NCBI RefSeq assembly: GCF_900637195.1
Contig: NZ_LR134356.1
Coordinates: forward strand, 4,588,001-4,652,000
DNA from: Mycolicibacterium aurum
GTDB lineage: Bacteria; Actinomycetota; Actinomycetes; Mycobacteriales; Mycobacteriaceae
DNA length: 64,000 bases
Direction of reading: 5' to 3'
Position numbers and translations under genes: made by a program
Shown here: positions 51,410 through 60,403 of the stretch, piece after piece
How positions within the stretch are numbered: position 1 is the stretch's first letter
Layout: every line of letters starts with the position of its first letter
The notes under the pieces: generated by a model
What the model was told of the DNA's origin: nothing
The model's input: only the letters and a program-made list of their open reading frames with translations
Databases searched by the model: none

Positions 51410-52621
51410 ATGAAGGACGACTTCACCCTCACCCAGAAGCGTGCCCTGGCCGTGCTGACGGTGGTCGCCCTCGGCGTCGGAGCCTATTTCCTGCGCAGCT
51501 ATCTGCTGCTGATCGCCATCGCCGCGGTGCTGGCGTATCTGTTCCGGCCGCTCTATCAACGCCTACGCGCGAGGATGAACGTCGGGCTGTCCGCGACGGT
51601 GACGCTGTTCGCCGCGGTCGCCACGGTGGCGCTCCCGCTGGCGGGCGTGATCTTTCTGGCCTTCCTGCAGATCAGTCAGATGGTGACCAGCGTGAGTCAC
51701 TGGGTGGAGCAGACCGACTTCACCGCCCTTGCCGAGCGACTGTTGGCGTCGATCAACCAGCTGCTGGCCCGAGTCCCGTTCATCGACACCACGCTGACGC
51801 CGGATTCCGTCCGTGACGCCGCGACCAAGCTCGGGCAGGGCGCCGGCCAGTTCGCGCTGGAGTTCGCCCGCGACTCGGTGGGCGGCATCGCCTCGACCGT
51901 CACGGCGCTGGTCATCTTCCTGTACGTGTTCATCGCGCTGCTCACCAACGGCGACAGTGTCGTATCCCTGTTCCGTGACCTGAATCCGTTGGGGGAAAAG
52001 GTCTCCGACATCTATCTGGCCAAGGTCGGGGCGATGGTGTCGGCGACGGTGCGGGGCCAGTTCATCATCGCCTCGTTCCAGGGCGTCGCCGGCGCGATCT
52101 CGATCTACATCGCCGGCTTCCACGACGGGTTCTTCATGCTCGTCATCTTCCTGACCGCCCTGTCCTTCATCCCGCTCGGCAGCGGCATCGTGACCATCCC
52201 CATCGGCATCGCGATGGCCGTCTTCGGCAATGTGGGCGGCGGCATCTTCGTGGTGGCGTTCCACGTCATCGTCGTCACGAGCATCGACAACATCCTGCGG
52301 CCGTTCCTCGTCCCCAGAAGCGCACACCTGCACCCGGCACTGATGCTGCTGGCCGTGTTCGCCGGCCTGAAGATGTTCGGGTTCTGGGGGATCGTGCTCG
52401 GGCCGGTGCTGATGATCATCATCGTCACGACGATCAGCGTGTACCTGGTGGTCTACAAGGACGCGTCGACGGACTCGCTCACCGGTACCGCGGCCGACCG
52501 CTCCGACGACGACGCCGAGCGGCAGACGCCGTGGTGGCGCCGGATCCTGCCCGGCAAGGCCGCGACCCGCACCGAACCGGACCCAGAGGCCGACGCCGAA
52601 CCGGCGGCCGCCCCGGCCTGA
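51410..52621 (+). CDS. AI-2E family transporter (Rv1101c-like)
   Basis: A 403-aa polytopic protein with about seven or eight helices and the family motif cluster near SFIPLGSGIVTIPIGIAMAVFG and NILRPFLVPRSAHLHP (both shown within length limits). Despite the name, most members are not proven AI-2 exporters; some are sodium-proton antiporters. It has an Asp/Glu-rich cytoplasmic C-terminus. Equivalent to M. tuberculosis Rv1101c. The stop TGA and the convergent gene's stop abut in TGATCA. Confidence 0.9.
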   Translation: MKDDFTLTQKRALAVLTVVALGVGAYFLRSYLLLIAIAAVLAYLFRPLYQRLRARMNVGLSATVTLFAAVATVALPLAGVIFLAFLQISQMVTSVSHWVEQTDFTALAERLLASINQLLARVPFIDTTLTPDSVRDAATKLGQGAGQFALEFARDSVGGIASTVTALVIFLYVFIALLTNGDSVVSLFRDLNPLGEKVSDIYLAKVGAMVSATVRGQFIIASFQGVAGAISIYIAGFHDGFFMLVIFLTALSFIPLGSGIVTIPIGIAMAVFGNVGGGIFVVAFHVIVVTSIDNILRPFLVPRSAHLHPALMLLAVFAGLKMFGFWGIVLGPVLMIIIVTTISVYLVVYKDASTDSLTGTAADRSDDDAERQTPWWRRILPGKAATRTEPDPEADAEPAAAPA

Positions 52622-53419
52622 TCAGACCAGCCGCTCCTTCAGGAACTCGACGACACGCTTGCGCGCCTCGTAAGCGGGGTTCCCGTCGATCTCGCGCACC
52701 TGATCGGTGAGCACGGAATGGGCGGACCGGCTGATCCCGTCCGGGTTGCCCTTCTTCGAATTGATCTCGATGACCTCGAAGGCGTCGCCGAGCCGCGCCT
52801 TCAGCGTGGTGAAGCGCTCCCCCGGCGACATCGCGTCCTCGCTGAATCGCAGACCCATTGCACACAGGCCCTCGTCGGCGGCGCGCCGCTCGATGATCCG
52901 CAGCTCACCCTCGGACAGTCCGGGGTCGCGGCGCTGTTTCGGCGTCAGCGGCAGCGGAAGCGACGGCTGGCTCATCACGGGGGCGAGGACGCTCTCGTCG
53001 ACCGCCGCGGCGAGCGCGAAGCCGCCGGTGAAGCACTGGCCGATGACGCCGACGCCCTTGCCCGGCGTTGTGGCGTTGAGGTCACGTGCGAGCGCCCGAA
53101 GGTAGTGCGCCACAGGACGATCGGCGTTGGTGGCGAACGCCGCGAACTCCTTGGTCACGCAGCCCTTCAGCAGCACCGGGAGGGCGCCGGGACGCAGCGC
53201 GGGCGCACCGGGGGTCCCGAACAGCGACGGCGCGGCCACGGTGAAACCGTTGTCCACCAGATGGTTACCGAGAGCCAGCACGCCGGGATGCAACCCGGGC
53301 ATCTCGGGGATAAGCACCACCCCGGGACCGGCACCCTTGCGGTAGACGTCGTGGGTGAACCCTGCGGCGGTGAACGCCTCGGCGGTCCACCCGGTCAGAT
53401 CGGATTCCGGAGCGGACAT
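52622..53419 (-). CDS. Dienelactone hydrolase family protein
   Basis: A 265-aa alpha/beta hydrolase of the DLH type with a Cys nucleophile in VIGQCFTGGFAL and a likely catalytic His in SRSAHSVL. The N-terminal segment VVLIPEMPGLHPGV forms the oxyanion region. DLHs open lactone rings in chlorocatechol breakdown, but many actinobacterial members have unknown substrates. It has no counterpart between Rv1100 and Rv1101c in M. tuberculosis as I recall it, so it may be an insertion. It lies 15 bp downstream of the DUF4245 gene, codirectional. Confidence 0.88.
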   Translation of the reverse strand: MSAPESDLTGWTAEAFTAAGFTHDVYRKGAGPGVVLIPEMPGLHPGVLALGNHLVDNGFTVAAPSLFGTPGAPALRPGALPVLLKGCVTKEFAAFATNADRPVAHYLRALARDLNATTPGKGVGVIGQCFTGGFALAAAVDESVLAPVMSQPSLPLPLTPKQRRDPGLSEGELRIIERRAADEGLCAMGLRFSEDAMSPGERFTTLKARLGDAFEVIEINSKKGNPDGISRSAHSVLTDQVREIDGNPAYEARKRVVEFLKERLV

Positions 53420-53434
53420 GGCGTCTCCCTGGGG

Positions 53435-54172
53435 TTACGTGACCGGCAGCGGCGTCTGGGTTTGCGTCGCCGCCGCCAGCGTACGGTACTCATCCGTACC
53501 CGCGGCGCCGGTGATGGCAAGTTGAGCAGGGCCGGTCGGGCCGCGGACCTGCGCGGTCCATACCGGCTCGTTGGGCTTGCCGTCGCGTTCCCCGCCCTCG
53601 TAGACCACCCACCGTGTCCCGTCGACGTCCTGGGTACCCGTGGGCACCAGCTCGGTGCTGAACGACGACACCAGCTTGTCCTCGTCGGCATTGCTCTGGG
53701 TGAGGCTCAGGTACATGCCGCTCGGTGTCAGGTAGCCCACGACGGACCCGACGGCGCGCACCGGCTGCCCGGTCACCGGATCGGTCCGGCCCCCCTCGAT
53801 ACCTTTGCGGCTGCCCGAATTGGAGCGCCAGCCGTCGGGCAGCTGCGGCACCCGGATCGGGATCTTGAGCGCGTCGGCGTCGGCCTGCAGGGCGGCGGGA
53901 GCGTCGTACTCCGGCACCGGCCCTGCCCCGGGACCGGTCGGGGCGAACGAGCACATCCCGAGCACTCCGGCGAGGACCAGGCAGGCCAGCACGAGCGGAG
54001 CCATCGACCAGAACATGTCGCGGCCGTCCTGGAGAAGACGGGGTTTCGCGGGCTTGGCGGCCGGGACGGCGTAGCCGGCGACCGACGCGTCGGAGGCGTC
54101 GCGGCCTGCGGCGTCGGGCTCACGGCCCGGGCCGCCTGCGACCTCGTGACCCGGTTCGGGCGTCGTCGTCAT
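53435..54172 (-). CDS. DUF4245 membrane-anchored protein (Rv1100-like)
   Basis: A 245-aa protein with a cytoplasmic N-terminus (about 55 residues), one membrane helix (MAPLVLACLVLAGVLGMCSF) and an extracytoplasmic DUF4245 domain with LPDGWRSNSGSRKG and RWVVYEGGERDG. The ATG at 54172 was preferred; the frame continues upstream into the glpX leader without a good start. It diverges from glpX as Rv1100 does from Rv1099c. Function unknown. Confidence 0.88.
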   Translation of the reverse strand: MTTTPEPGHEVAGGPGREPDAAGRDASDASVAGYAVPAAKPAKPRLLQDGRDMFWSMAPLVLACLVLAGVLGMCSFAPTGPGAGPVPEYDAPAALQADADALKIPIRVPQLPDGWRSNSGSRKGIEGGRTDPVTGQPVRAVGSVVGYLTPSGMYLSLTQSNADEDKLVSSFSTELVPTGTQDVDGTRWVVYEGGERDGKPNEPVWTAQVRGPTGPAQLAITGAAGTDEYRTLAAATQTQTPLPVT

Positions 54173-54226
54173 GCCAGCCAGTATCCCAGCTCCCGAACAC
54201 GACTCTGCTAATGGGAGAATCTGCGC

Positions 54227-55288
54227 ATGACTTCTGCGGATCCCCTTCACGCAAGCGGCCCATCGGTGTCACGACGTGAAGCACCCGACCGAAATCTCGC
54301 GCTCGAGCTCGTGCGCGTCACCGAGGCGGGCGCCATGGCGGCGGGCCGCTGGGTCGGTCGTGGCGACAAGGAAGGCGGCGACGGCGCCGCCGTCGACGCC
54401 ATGCGGGAGCTGGTGAACTCGGTCTCGATGCGCGGTGTCGTGGTCATCGGTGAGGGCGAGAAGGACAACGCGCCGATGCTCTACAACGGCGAAGAGGTCG
54501 GCAACGGCGACGGACCGGAGTGCGACTTCGCCGTCGACCCCGTCGACGGCACCACCCTGATGAGCAAGGGCATGCCCAACGCCATCTCGGTGCTGGCAGT
54601 GGCCGAGCGCGGCGCGATGTTCGATCCGTCGGCGGTGTTCTACATGAACAAGATCGCTGTCGGGCCCGACGCCGTCGACGTCATCGACATCACCGCCCCG
54701 ATCGGCGAGAACATCCGCCGCGTCGCGAAGGCGAAGAATCTGACCGTCCACGACCTGACGGTGTGTGTGCTGGACCGCCCCCGGCACGAGCAACTCGTGG
54801 CCGACGTCCGCGAGGCGGGGGCCCGCATCCGGCTGATCTCCGACGGCGACGTCGCCGGCGCGATCGCCGCCTGCCGTCCCGGATCGGGGACCGATCTGCT
54901 TGCCGGAATCGGCGGCACCCCTGAGGGCATCATCACCGCTGCCGCCATCCGCTGCATGGGCGGAGCGATCCAGGCCCAGCTCGCGCCCACCGACGACACC
55001 GAACGCCAGAAGGCGCTCGACCGCGGCCATGACCTGGACCGGGTGCTGACCACCGAGGACCTGGTCTCGGGCGAGAACGTCTTCTTCTCCGCCACCGGGG
55101 TCACCGACGGCGACCTGCTCAAGGGTGTGCAGTACTACGGCGGCGGATGCACCACGCAGTCCATCGTCATGCGTTCCAAGTCCGGCACCGTCCGGATGAT
55201 CGAGGCCTATCACCGGCTCTCGAAGCTCAACGAATACTCGGCGGTCGATTTCCTCGGCGACATGACCGCCGCCCATCCGCTGCCGTAA
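54227..55288 (+). CDS. glpX: Fructose-1,6-bisphosphatase class II
   Basis: A 353-aa GlpX enzyme, the sole essential-type FBPase for gluconeogenesis in mycobacteria. Metal and substrate motifs include GRGDKEGGDGAAVDAM, VIGEGEKDNAPML and FAVDPVDGTTLM, with the later GGCTTQSIVMRSKSGTVRMI region. The ATG start gives a length close to M. tuberculosis Rv1099c. fumC follows after 23 bp, so the two gluconeogenic/TCA genes are cotranscribed. Confidence 0.96.
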   Translation: MTSADPLHASGPSVSRREAPDRNLALELVRVTEAGAMAAGRWVGRGDKEGGDGAAVDAMRELVNSVSMRGVVVIGEGEKDNAPMLYNGEEVGNGDGPECDFAVDPVDGTTLMSKGMPNAISVLAVAERGAMFDPSAVFYMNKIAVGPDAVDVIDITAPIGENIRRVAKAKNLTVHDLTVCVLDRPRHEQLVADVREAGARIRLISDGDVAGAIAACRPGSGTDLLAGIGGTPEGIITAAAIRCMGGAIQAQLAPTDDTERQKALDRGHDLDRVLTTEDLVSGENVFFSATGVTDGDLLKGVQYYGGGCTTQSIVMRSKSGTVRMIEAYHRLSKLNEYSAVDFLGDMTAAHPLP

Positions 55289-55311
55289 CCAATCGACACA
55301 GAAGGACATAC

Positions 55312-56739
55312 ATGAGCACCGACGCCGCTGCTTCGAATGACGCTGGCGAATTCCGGATCGAGCACGACACCATGGGCGAAGTCCGGGTGCCCAAGAATGC
55401 GCTGTGGCGGGCCCAGACCCAGCGCGCCGTGGAGAACTTCCCGATCTCGTTCCGGCCGCTGGAGCGCACCCAGATCCGCGCGCTCGGCCTGCTCAAGGGT
55501 GCATGCGCCCAGGTGAACAAGGACCTCGGCCTTCTGGACGCCGAGAAGGCGGACGCCATCATCGCCGCGGCTGCCGAGATCGCCGACGGCAAGCATGACG
55601 ACCAGTTCCCGATCGACGTGTTCCAGACCGGGTCGGGCACCAGCTCGAACATGAACGCCAACGAGGTCATTGCGAGTATCGCCGCAGCCAATGGCGTCAC
55701 GGTGCACCCCAACGACGACGTGAACCGCTCGCAGAGCTCGAACGACACCTTCCCCACCGCCACCCACATCGCCGCCACCGAAGCAGCTGTGCGCCATCTG
55801 ATTCCGGCGCTCGAGGTGCTGCACGAGTCGCTGGAGGTCAAGGCTCGGCAGTGGCGGACCACGGTGAAGTCCGGCCGCACCCACCTGATGGACGCCGTCC
55901 CGGTGACCCTCGGCCAGGAATTCGGCGGCTACGCGCGCCAGATCCAGGCCGGGATCGAAAGGGTCAAGGCCACGCTGCCCAGGCTCGGTGAGCTGGCCAT
56001 CGGCGGCACTGCGGTCGGCACCGGCCTCAACGCTCCCGACGGCTTCGGCACCAAGGTGGTCGACGTCCTCGTCGACCAGACCGGGATCGCGGAATTGCGC
56101 ACGGCAGTGGACTCTTTCGAAGCCCAGGCGGCGCGCGACGGCCTCGTCGAGGCGTCCGGCGCGCTCAAGACGATCGCCGTGTCGCTGACCAAGATCGCCA
56201 ACGACATCCGCTGGATGGGGTCGGGCCCCCTGACCGGCCTGGGCGAGCTGGCGCTGCCCGACCTGCAGCCGGGCAGCTCGATCATGCCGGGCAAGGTCAA
56301 CCCGGTGCTCCCCGAGGCGGTGACCCAGGTGGCCGCGCAGGTCATCGGCAACGACGCGGCCGTGACCGTCGGCGGCCTGTCGGGAGCCTTCGAGCTCAAC
56401 GTCTACATCCCGATGATGGCGCGCAACGTGCTGGAATCCTTCACGCTGCTGGCCAACGTGTCGAAGCTGTTCGCCACCAAATGCATCGACGGCCTGGTCG
56501 CCAACGAGGAGCACCTGCGTGAGCTGGCCGAGTCGTCGCCGTCGATCGTCACGCCACTGAACTCCGCCATCGGCTACGAGGAGGCCGCCAAGGTCGCCAA
56601 GGAGGCCCTCAAGGAGCGCAAGACCATCCGCCAGACGGTCATCGACCGCGGCCTGATCGGCGACAAGCTCTCCGAAGAAGAGCTGGACAAGCGGCTTGAC
56701 GTGCTGGCGATGGCGAAGGTGAAGCCGGGCGACTCCTAG
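55312..56739 (+). CDS. fumC: Fumarate hydratase class II
   Basis: A 475-aa fumarase of the aspartase/fumarase superfamily with the signature GSSIMPGKVNP (flexible SS loop), TGSGTSSNMNANEV and KSGRTHLMDAVP. It interconverts fumarate and malate. The ATG is preceded by GAAGGA; the open frame upstream is a shadow of glpX. Equivalent to Rv1098c. Confidence 0.97.
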   Translation: MSTDAAASNDAGEFRIEHDTMGEVRVPKNALWRAQTQRAVENFPISFRPLERTQIRALGLLKGACAQVNKDLGLLDAEKADAIIAAAAEIADGKHDDQFPIDVFQTGSGTSSNMNANEVIASIAAANGVTVHPNDDVNRSQSSNDTFPTATHIAATEAAVRHLIPALEVLHESLEVKARQWRTTVKSGRTHLMDAVPVTLGQEFGGYARQIQAGIERVKATLPRLGELAIGGTAVGTGLNAPDGFGTKVVDVLVDQTGIAELRTAVDSFEAQAARDGLVEASGALKTIAVSLTKIANDIRWMGSGPLTGLGELALPDLQPGSSIMPGKVNPVLPEAVTQVAAQVIGNDAAVTVGGLSGAFELNVYIPMMARNVLESFTLLANVSKLFATKCIDGLVANEEHLRELAESSPSIVTPLNSAIGYEEAAKVAKEALKERKTIRQTVIDRGLIGDKLSEEELDKRLDVLAMAKVKPGDS

Positions 56740-56819
56740 CCCATAATTCGCGCCGGGGAGATCCGGCAAAAGCCTGACGAATCGTCATGACAGGCGCAGA
56801 ATCTCGGGAGCATCGGACT

Positions 56820-56845
56820 CGCCGTCGTGCCCAGGCCCGACGGCG
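56820..56845 (+). terminator. GC-rich hairpin after fumC
   Basis: Arms CGCCGTCG (56820-56827) and CGACGGCG (56838-56845) pair perfectly around a 10-base loop, 80 bp after the fumC stop. There is no T tract, as is common for mycobacterial terminators. It precedes a small gene, so it might instead shape that gene's leader. Confidence 0.45.
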
Positions 56846-56877
56846 GGTCCTCCCACCGTTTCGAACCAGGAGGCGCG

Positions 56878-57099
56878 GTGTCCGCTCACCTCGACCCCGC
56901 ACACACAGCCAACTCGACCGCCCTGGTCACCACCGCGACGAGTCAGCCCGCCCTGCGGACCGGCCTCGTCATGCTGGGGCTTGCGTCGCTGGTGGATCTG
57001 TCCAAGGCTCGGCACAGCCGAGGTGCGGATCGAATGCTGGCGATGTCCGGCGCGGCGGCCGCGGGGTGGTTTCTGGTGGAAGGGCGCAGGCAGCGCTGA
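56878..57099 (+). CDS. Small membrane-associated protein of unknown function
   Basis: A 73-aa protein from a GTG with a strong AGGAGG (56868-56873) four bases before it. It contains two short hydrophobic stretches (GLVMLGLASLVDL and MLAMSGAAAAGWFLV) and ends GRRQR. The ribosome-binding site is the main evidence for reality. It converges on the deacetylase gene with 15 bp between. M. tuberculosis has a different gene (Rv1097c) at this place. Function unknown. Confidence 0.6.
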   Translation: MSAHLDPAHTANSTALVTTATSQPALRTGLVMLGLASLVDLSKARHSRGADRMLAMSGAAAAGWFLVEGRRQR

Positions 57100-57114
57100 C
57101 CTGCCGCACGCCGG

Positions 57115-57843
57115 CTACGGGACCTCCACGAGGTCGTGGACCGGTGGGCCGTTGTCGCGGCTGCCGTACAGGCTGCCCGGCGCCCGAGGGCCGAGCATCT
57201 GCGAGACGGTCACCAGGTGGTAGCCGTTGGCCTTGAGCACGGGGATGAACTGCTCGACCAGGTCGACCGTCGACGCGAAGGTGTCGTGTAGCAGCACCAC
57301 GGAGTTCGGCTCGATCTGGCTCATCAGGACGGCGCGGGTGGCGGCGATGTTCGTGTCGTTCTGCCAGTCGAATCCGACGACGTCCCAATTCACGGCGGCC
57401 AATCCCTGCCGGCCCGCCTCGGCCAGCACGGCGTCGTTGACGGCTCCGAAACCGGTGCGCACCAACGTCGGTCGTCGGCCCGTCGCGGCCTCGATGGCAG
57501 CGGTGGCCCTACGGAACTGGTCGGCGACTTCGTCGGGCGGCAGCGTCGTCATGTCGGGATGCTGCCAGGTGTGGTTGCCGATCTCCATGCCGGCGTCGGA
57601 GATCCGTCTGGCGGCGGCAGGGTCGGCGGCCACCTTGTCGCCGATCAGGAAGAACGTCGCCCTGGCATCAGCGGCGCGCAGGACCTGAAGCAGCCGATCG
57701 GTGAAAGGGCCCGGTCCGTCGTCGAACGTCAGCGCCACGCATTTGACCTGCGCGCAGTCGACGATATCCGCGTGGGCGGGTGCGGCGGGCGTGCCGCATG
57801 TCAGCACCGCGACGAGCAGAGTCGCCATCCACCGCCACCGCAC
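57115..57843 (-). CDS. Polysaccharide deacetylase (Rv1096-like)
   Basis: A 242-aa secreted NodB-domain enzyme: Sec signal ending APAHA, motif 1 TFDDGPG, motif 2 HTWQHP (His pair for the metal) and a motif 3 variant RTGFGAVN in place of the usual RxPxG. Motif 5 is LLHDT. Such enzymes deacetylate peptidoglycan N-acetylglucosamine or N-acetylmuramic acid; M. tuberculosis Rv1096 has been described that way. A GTG start is used. The gene lies 76 bp after phoH2, separated by a strong hairpin. Confidence 0.92.
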   Translation of the reverse strand: MRWRWMATLLVAVLTCGTPAAPAHADIVDCAQVKCVALTFDDGPGPFTDRLLQVLRAADARATFFLIGDKVAADPAAARRISDAGMEIGNHTWQHPDMTTLPPDEVADQFRRATAAIEAATGRRPTLVRTGFGAVNDAVLAEAGRQGLAAVNWDVVGFDWQNDTNIAATRAVLMSQIEPNSVVLLHDTFASTVDLVEQFIPVLKANGYHLVTVSQMLGPRAPGSLYGSRDNGPPVHDLVEVP

Positions 57844-57868
57844 GCACGCAGCCTACCGACCCCTCCGC

Positions 57869-57913
57869 TTTCGGTGTACTTGGTCAACCTGACGCTGACC
57901 AAGTACACCGAAA
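57869..57913 (-). terminator. Perfect 18-bp stem hairpin after phoH2
   Basis: TTTCGGTGTACTTGGTCA (57869-57886) pairs with TGACCAAGTACACCGAAA (57896-57913) without mismatch around a nine-base loop. It begins six bases after the phoH2 stop and ends 25 bp before the deacetylase start. No T tract follows. It is either a terminator or an attenuator between the two genes. Confidence 0.65.
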
Positions 57914-57919
57914 TCGCGA

Positions 57920-59260
57920 TCAGGGCAGGGCGCCGGGGCTGATCTCCTCCAGCATCTCGGTGACCAGCGCGGCGATCGGCGACCGCTCGCTGCGCAGCAG
58001 GGTGATGTGCGCGAAAAGCGGGTGGCCCTTGAGCTTCTCGATCACTGCCGCGACGCCGTCGTGGCGTCCGACGCGCAGGTTGTCCCGCTGCGCCACATCG
58101 TGGGTCAGCACCACCCGCGACCCCGCGCCGAGCCGCGACAGCACGGTCAGCAGCACGTTGCGCTCCAGCGACTGGGCCTCGTCGACGATCACGAACGAAT
58201 CGTGCAGTGAGCGTCCGCGGATGTGGGTCAGTGGCAGCACCTCGAGCATCCCGCGTGAGAGGACTTCCTCGAGGACGGCCGGGCTGGCGAGGCCTTCGAG
58301 GGTGTCGAAGACGGCCTGGGCCCACGGCCCCATCTTCTCGCTCTCGCTGCCGGGCAGATAGCCCAGCTCCTGTCCGCCGACGGCGTAGAGCGGCCGGAAC
58401 ACCACGACCTTGCGTTGAGTGCGCCGCTCCAGCACCGCCTCAAGACCCGCACACAGTGCCAGCGCCGACTTTCCGGTGCCGGCCTTGCCGCCCAGCGACA
58501 CGATGCCGACGGACTCGTCGAGCAGCAGATCGAGCGCAACCCTCTGTTCGGCTGACCTTCCCCGGAGGCCGAACACTTCGCGGTCACCGCGCACCAACTG
58601 CACCCGCTTGTCGGGATTGACTCGACCCAGAGCGTGCGAGTTGCTGCCCAGAAGCCGAATACCGGTGTGGCAGGGCAGGTCTCGGGCAGCTTCCAGGTCG
58701 ATCTCACCTTCGGCGAACAGCGTGTCGATATCCTCGCTGGGCACCTCCACCTCGGCCATACCCGTCCAGCCGGAGGTGATGACGTCCTGCGCGTGGTACT
58801 CGTCAGCGAGCAGGCCGACCGCTCCCGCCTTGACCCGGAGCGGAATGTCCTTGCTCACCAGCGTCACCCGCTTACCCTCCGCGGCGAGATTGGCTGCGAC
58901 AGTGAGGATTCGGGCGTCGTTGCTGTCGTTGCGGAAGCCGGCGGGCAGCACCGACGGATCGCTGTGATTGAGTTCGACCTGCATGGTGCCGCCCAGGTCG
59001 CCCACCGGGATGGGTTGATCGAGGCGCCCGTGTTCGATCCGCAGATCGTCGAACAATCGCAGCGCCTGCCGTGCGAACCAACCGAGCTCGTGATGGTGCC
59101 GTTTGGCCTCCAATTCACTGATGACCACCAGCGGGACCACGACCTCGTGTTCGGCGAACCTCGTGATGGCCCAGGGATCGGACAACAACACGGAGGTGTC
59201 GAGCACGTAGGTCTGCCTCTGGCCCGATTGCCGGCTCTGCCGGCCCTGCGAATCAGTCAC
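57920..59260 (-). CDS. phoH2: PhoH2: PIN-domain RNase fused to PhoH ATPase/helicase
   Basis: A 446-aa two-domain protein. The N-terminal PIN domain (about 17-150) starts YVLDTSVLLSDPWAITRF and keeps acidic residues for metal (SELEAK, SNDARIL). The PhoH domain has Walker A GKAGTGKSALAL, VVFRPLYAVGGQELGYLPG and Walker B FVIVDEAQSLER. It is an RNA helicase-ribonuclease in mycobacteria, treated as a toxin-like module. The GTG at 59260 was chosen because the reading frame upstream overlaps a small ORF; in-frame ATGs exist at 59290 and 59323. Equivalent to Rv1095. Confidence 0.93.
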   Translation of the reverse strand: MTDSQGRQSRQSGQRQTYVLDTSVLLSDPWAITRFAEHEVVVPLVVISELEAKRHHHELGWFARQALRLFDDLRIEHGRLDQPIPVGDLGGTMQVELNHSDPSVLPAGFRNDSNDARILTVAANLAAEGKRVTLVSKDIPLRVKAGAVGLLADEYHAQDVITSGWTGMAEVEVPSEDIDTLFAEGEIDLEAARDLPCHTGIRLLGSNSHALGRVNPDKRVQLVRGDREVFGLRGRSAEQRVALDLLLDESVGIVSLGGKAGTGKSALALCAGLEAVLERRTQRKVVVFRPLYAVGGQELGYLPGSESEKMGPWAQAVFDTLEGLASPAVLEEVLSRGMLEVLPLTHIRGRSLHDSFVIVDEAQSLERNVLLTVLSRLGAGSRVVLTHDVAQRDNLRVGRHDGVAAVIEKLKGHPLFAHITLLRSERSPIAALVTEMLEEISPGALP

Positions 59261-59393
59261 GTAGCGCTCCTTGAGGCTGCGCGAGTTCATGTGGGCCCCA
59301 CACGAACCTCTCGGTGGACACACAAGCGGTCTCAGGACCGGGGCCGGTCCTCTCGGGATCAGAAAGATCTGGACCGCCCGGACAGCAGAGCAT
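59253..59393 (-). CDS. Possible PhoAT antitoxin-like small ORF
   Basis: A 46-aa ORF starting MLCCPGGPDLSDPERTG and ending QPQGALRD, overlapping the phoH2 start by 8 bp. Mycobacterial phoH2 genes are known to be preceded by a small overlapping gene, phoAT, thought to act as antitoxin; position and overlap fit that. I cannot compare the sequence with a known PhoAT, and no clear ribosome-binding site is visible, so the assignment is contextual. Confidence 0.42.
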   Translation of the reverse strand: MLCCPGGPDLSDPERTGPGPETACVSTERFVWGPHELAQPQGALRD

Positions 59394-59474
59394 GTTGCTA
59401 GCCATCGGAATCGACGCTACTCCGGGTGCGCCGATCGTGCCTCGCAGGCGCGCCGTGACGAAAAGGCGCGCGGG

Positions 59475-60302
59475 TTACGAGCTGATGAACTGCTGCAGAC
59501 GCGGCTCGTCGGCCAGCCCCCACGCAGTGATCCGGTCGGCGATCACCGTTTTCAGGTCATCCCGGCCGAAGATGCCCGCCTCGGCGACCGTGGCCACCTT
59601 GTCCTGATAGGCATCGATGTCGCCGCCGACCACGTCGAGGCCCGCGGCCCGTTGCGCGATGGCGTCGATGGTGTCGTCGCGGGCGTAGGTCAGGCAGTGG
59701 GCGATGAGATTGGCGAAGAACTGCTCGTGGCGCTCCTCGTCCTGGGCGATGCGACCGACCAGGCCCTCCAGCACGGGCTCGGCGACCTTCGCCTGCAGGT
59801 TGCGGCAGAAGACGGCGTGGGCCCGCTCCCAGAGCGCCATGAACGCCAGCGTCTCGAGCTGGCTGTAGCTGTCGGCGCGGTAGCCCTTCATCACGTGCTC
59901 GACCCGCACGTCCTCGTTGGCCGACGGGTCGACCTCACGGGTGACCACCAGGTAGTTGCGCAGCGCGATGGCATGCAGGTGCTCCTCGGCGGTCCAGCGC
60001 CCCATCCAGCGACCCCACTTGGCCTCGAGGAGGAAATGCTCGACGAGCTCGCGGTGGAATCCGGCGAGGTTGTCCTTGGTGATCAGCAGAATTTCGAGCG
60101 CGTCGGTGACGTGCTTGGGCAGCGTCACGTCCGACGGTTCCCAGTCACGTCCGCCGAGGAACGCGAAGTTCTCACCCTGGTCGAACGGCACGTAGTCGTG
60201 CGCGAACCAGAGGTCCTCGGTATCGATATGACGCCGAAGCTGCTCAAGGACCACAGGCTCGAGTTCGAGCGTCAACGCATTAGCGACAGGTTTCTGTGCC
60301 AT
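59475..60302 (-). CDS. desA2: Acyl-ACP desaturase DesA2
   Basis: A 275-aa ferritin-like diiron desaturase with metal motifs EEHLH (TAEEHLHAIALRNYL) and DEERH (RIAQDEERHEQFF). Mycobacterial DesA proteins insert double bonds into acyl-ACP chains feeding mycolic acid synthesis. It is single-copy here, between glyA (101 bp upstream) and phoH2. Length and place match Rv1094. The ATG start is unambiguous. Confidence 0.95.
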   Translation of the reverse strand: MAQKPVANALTLELEPVVLEQLRRHIDTEDLWFAHDYVPFDQGENFAFLGGRDWEPSDVTLPKHVTDALEILLITKDNLAGFHRELVEHFLLEAKWGRWMGRWTAEEHLHAIALRNYLVVTREVDPSANEDVRVEHVMKGYRADSYSQLETLAFMALWERAHAVFCRNLQAKVAEPVLEGLVGRIAQDEERHEQFFANLIAHCLTYARDDTIDAIAQRAAGLDVVGGDIDAYQDKVATVAEAGIFGRDDLKTVIADRITAWGLADEPRLQQFISS

Positions 60303-60403
60303 GCGGTTACATTAACCCAATTCTGTGGGAATCGTAAAATTCCTGGGGCGACACGCCGCCAGTTTTTCGGACGTCGTGCCTGGTCCAGGACTTTCGGCCG
60401 GGC

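Noticed and set aside
56740..56877. A riboswitch-like leader before the 73-aa gene
   Set aside because: Only one simple GC hairpin is evident, and no conserved aptamer core was recognised.
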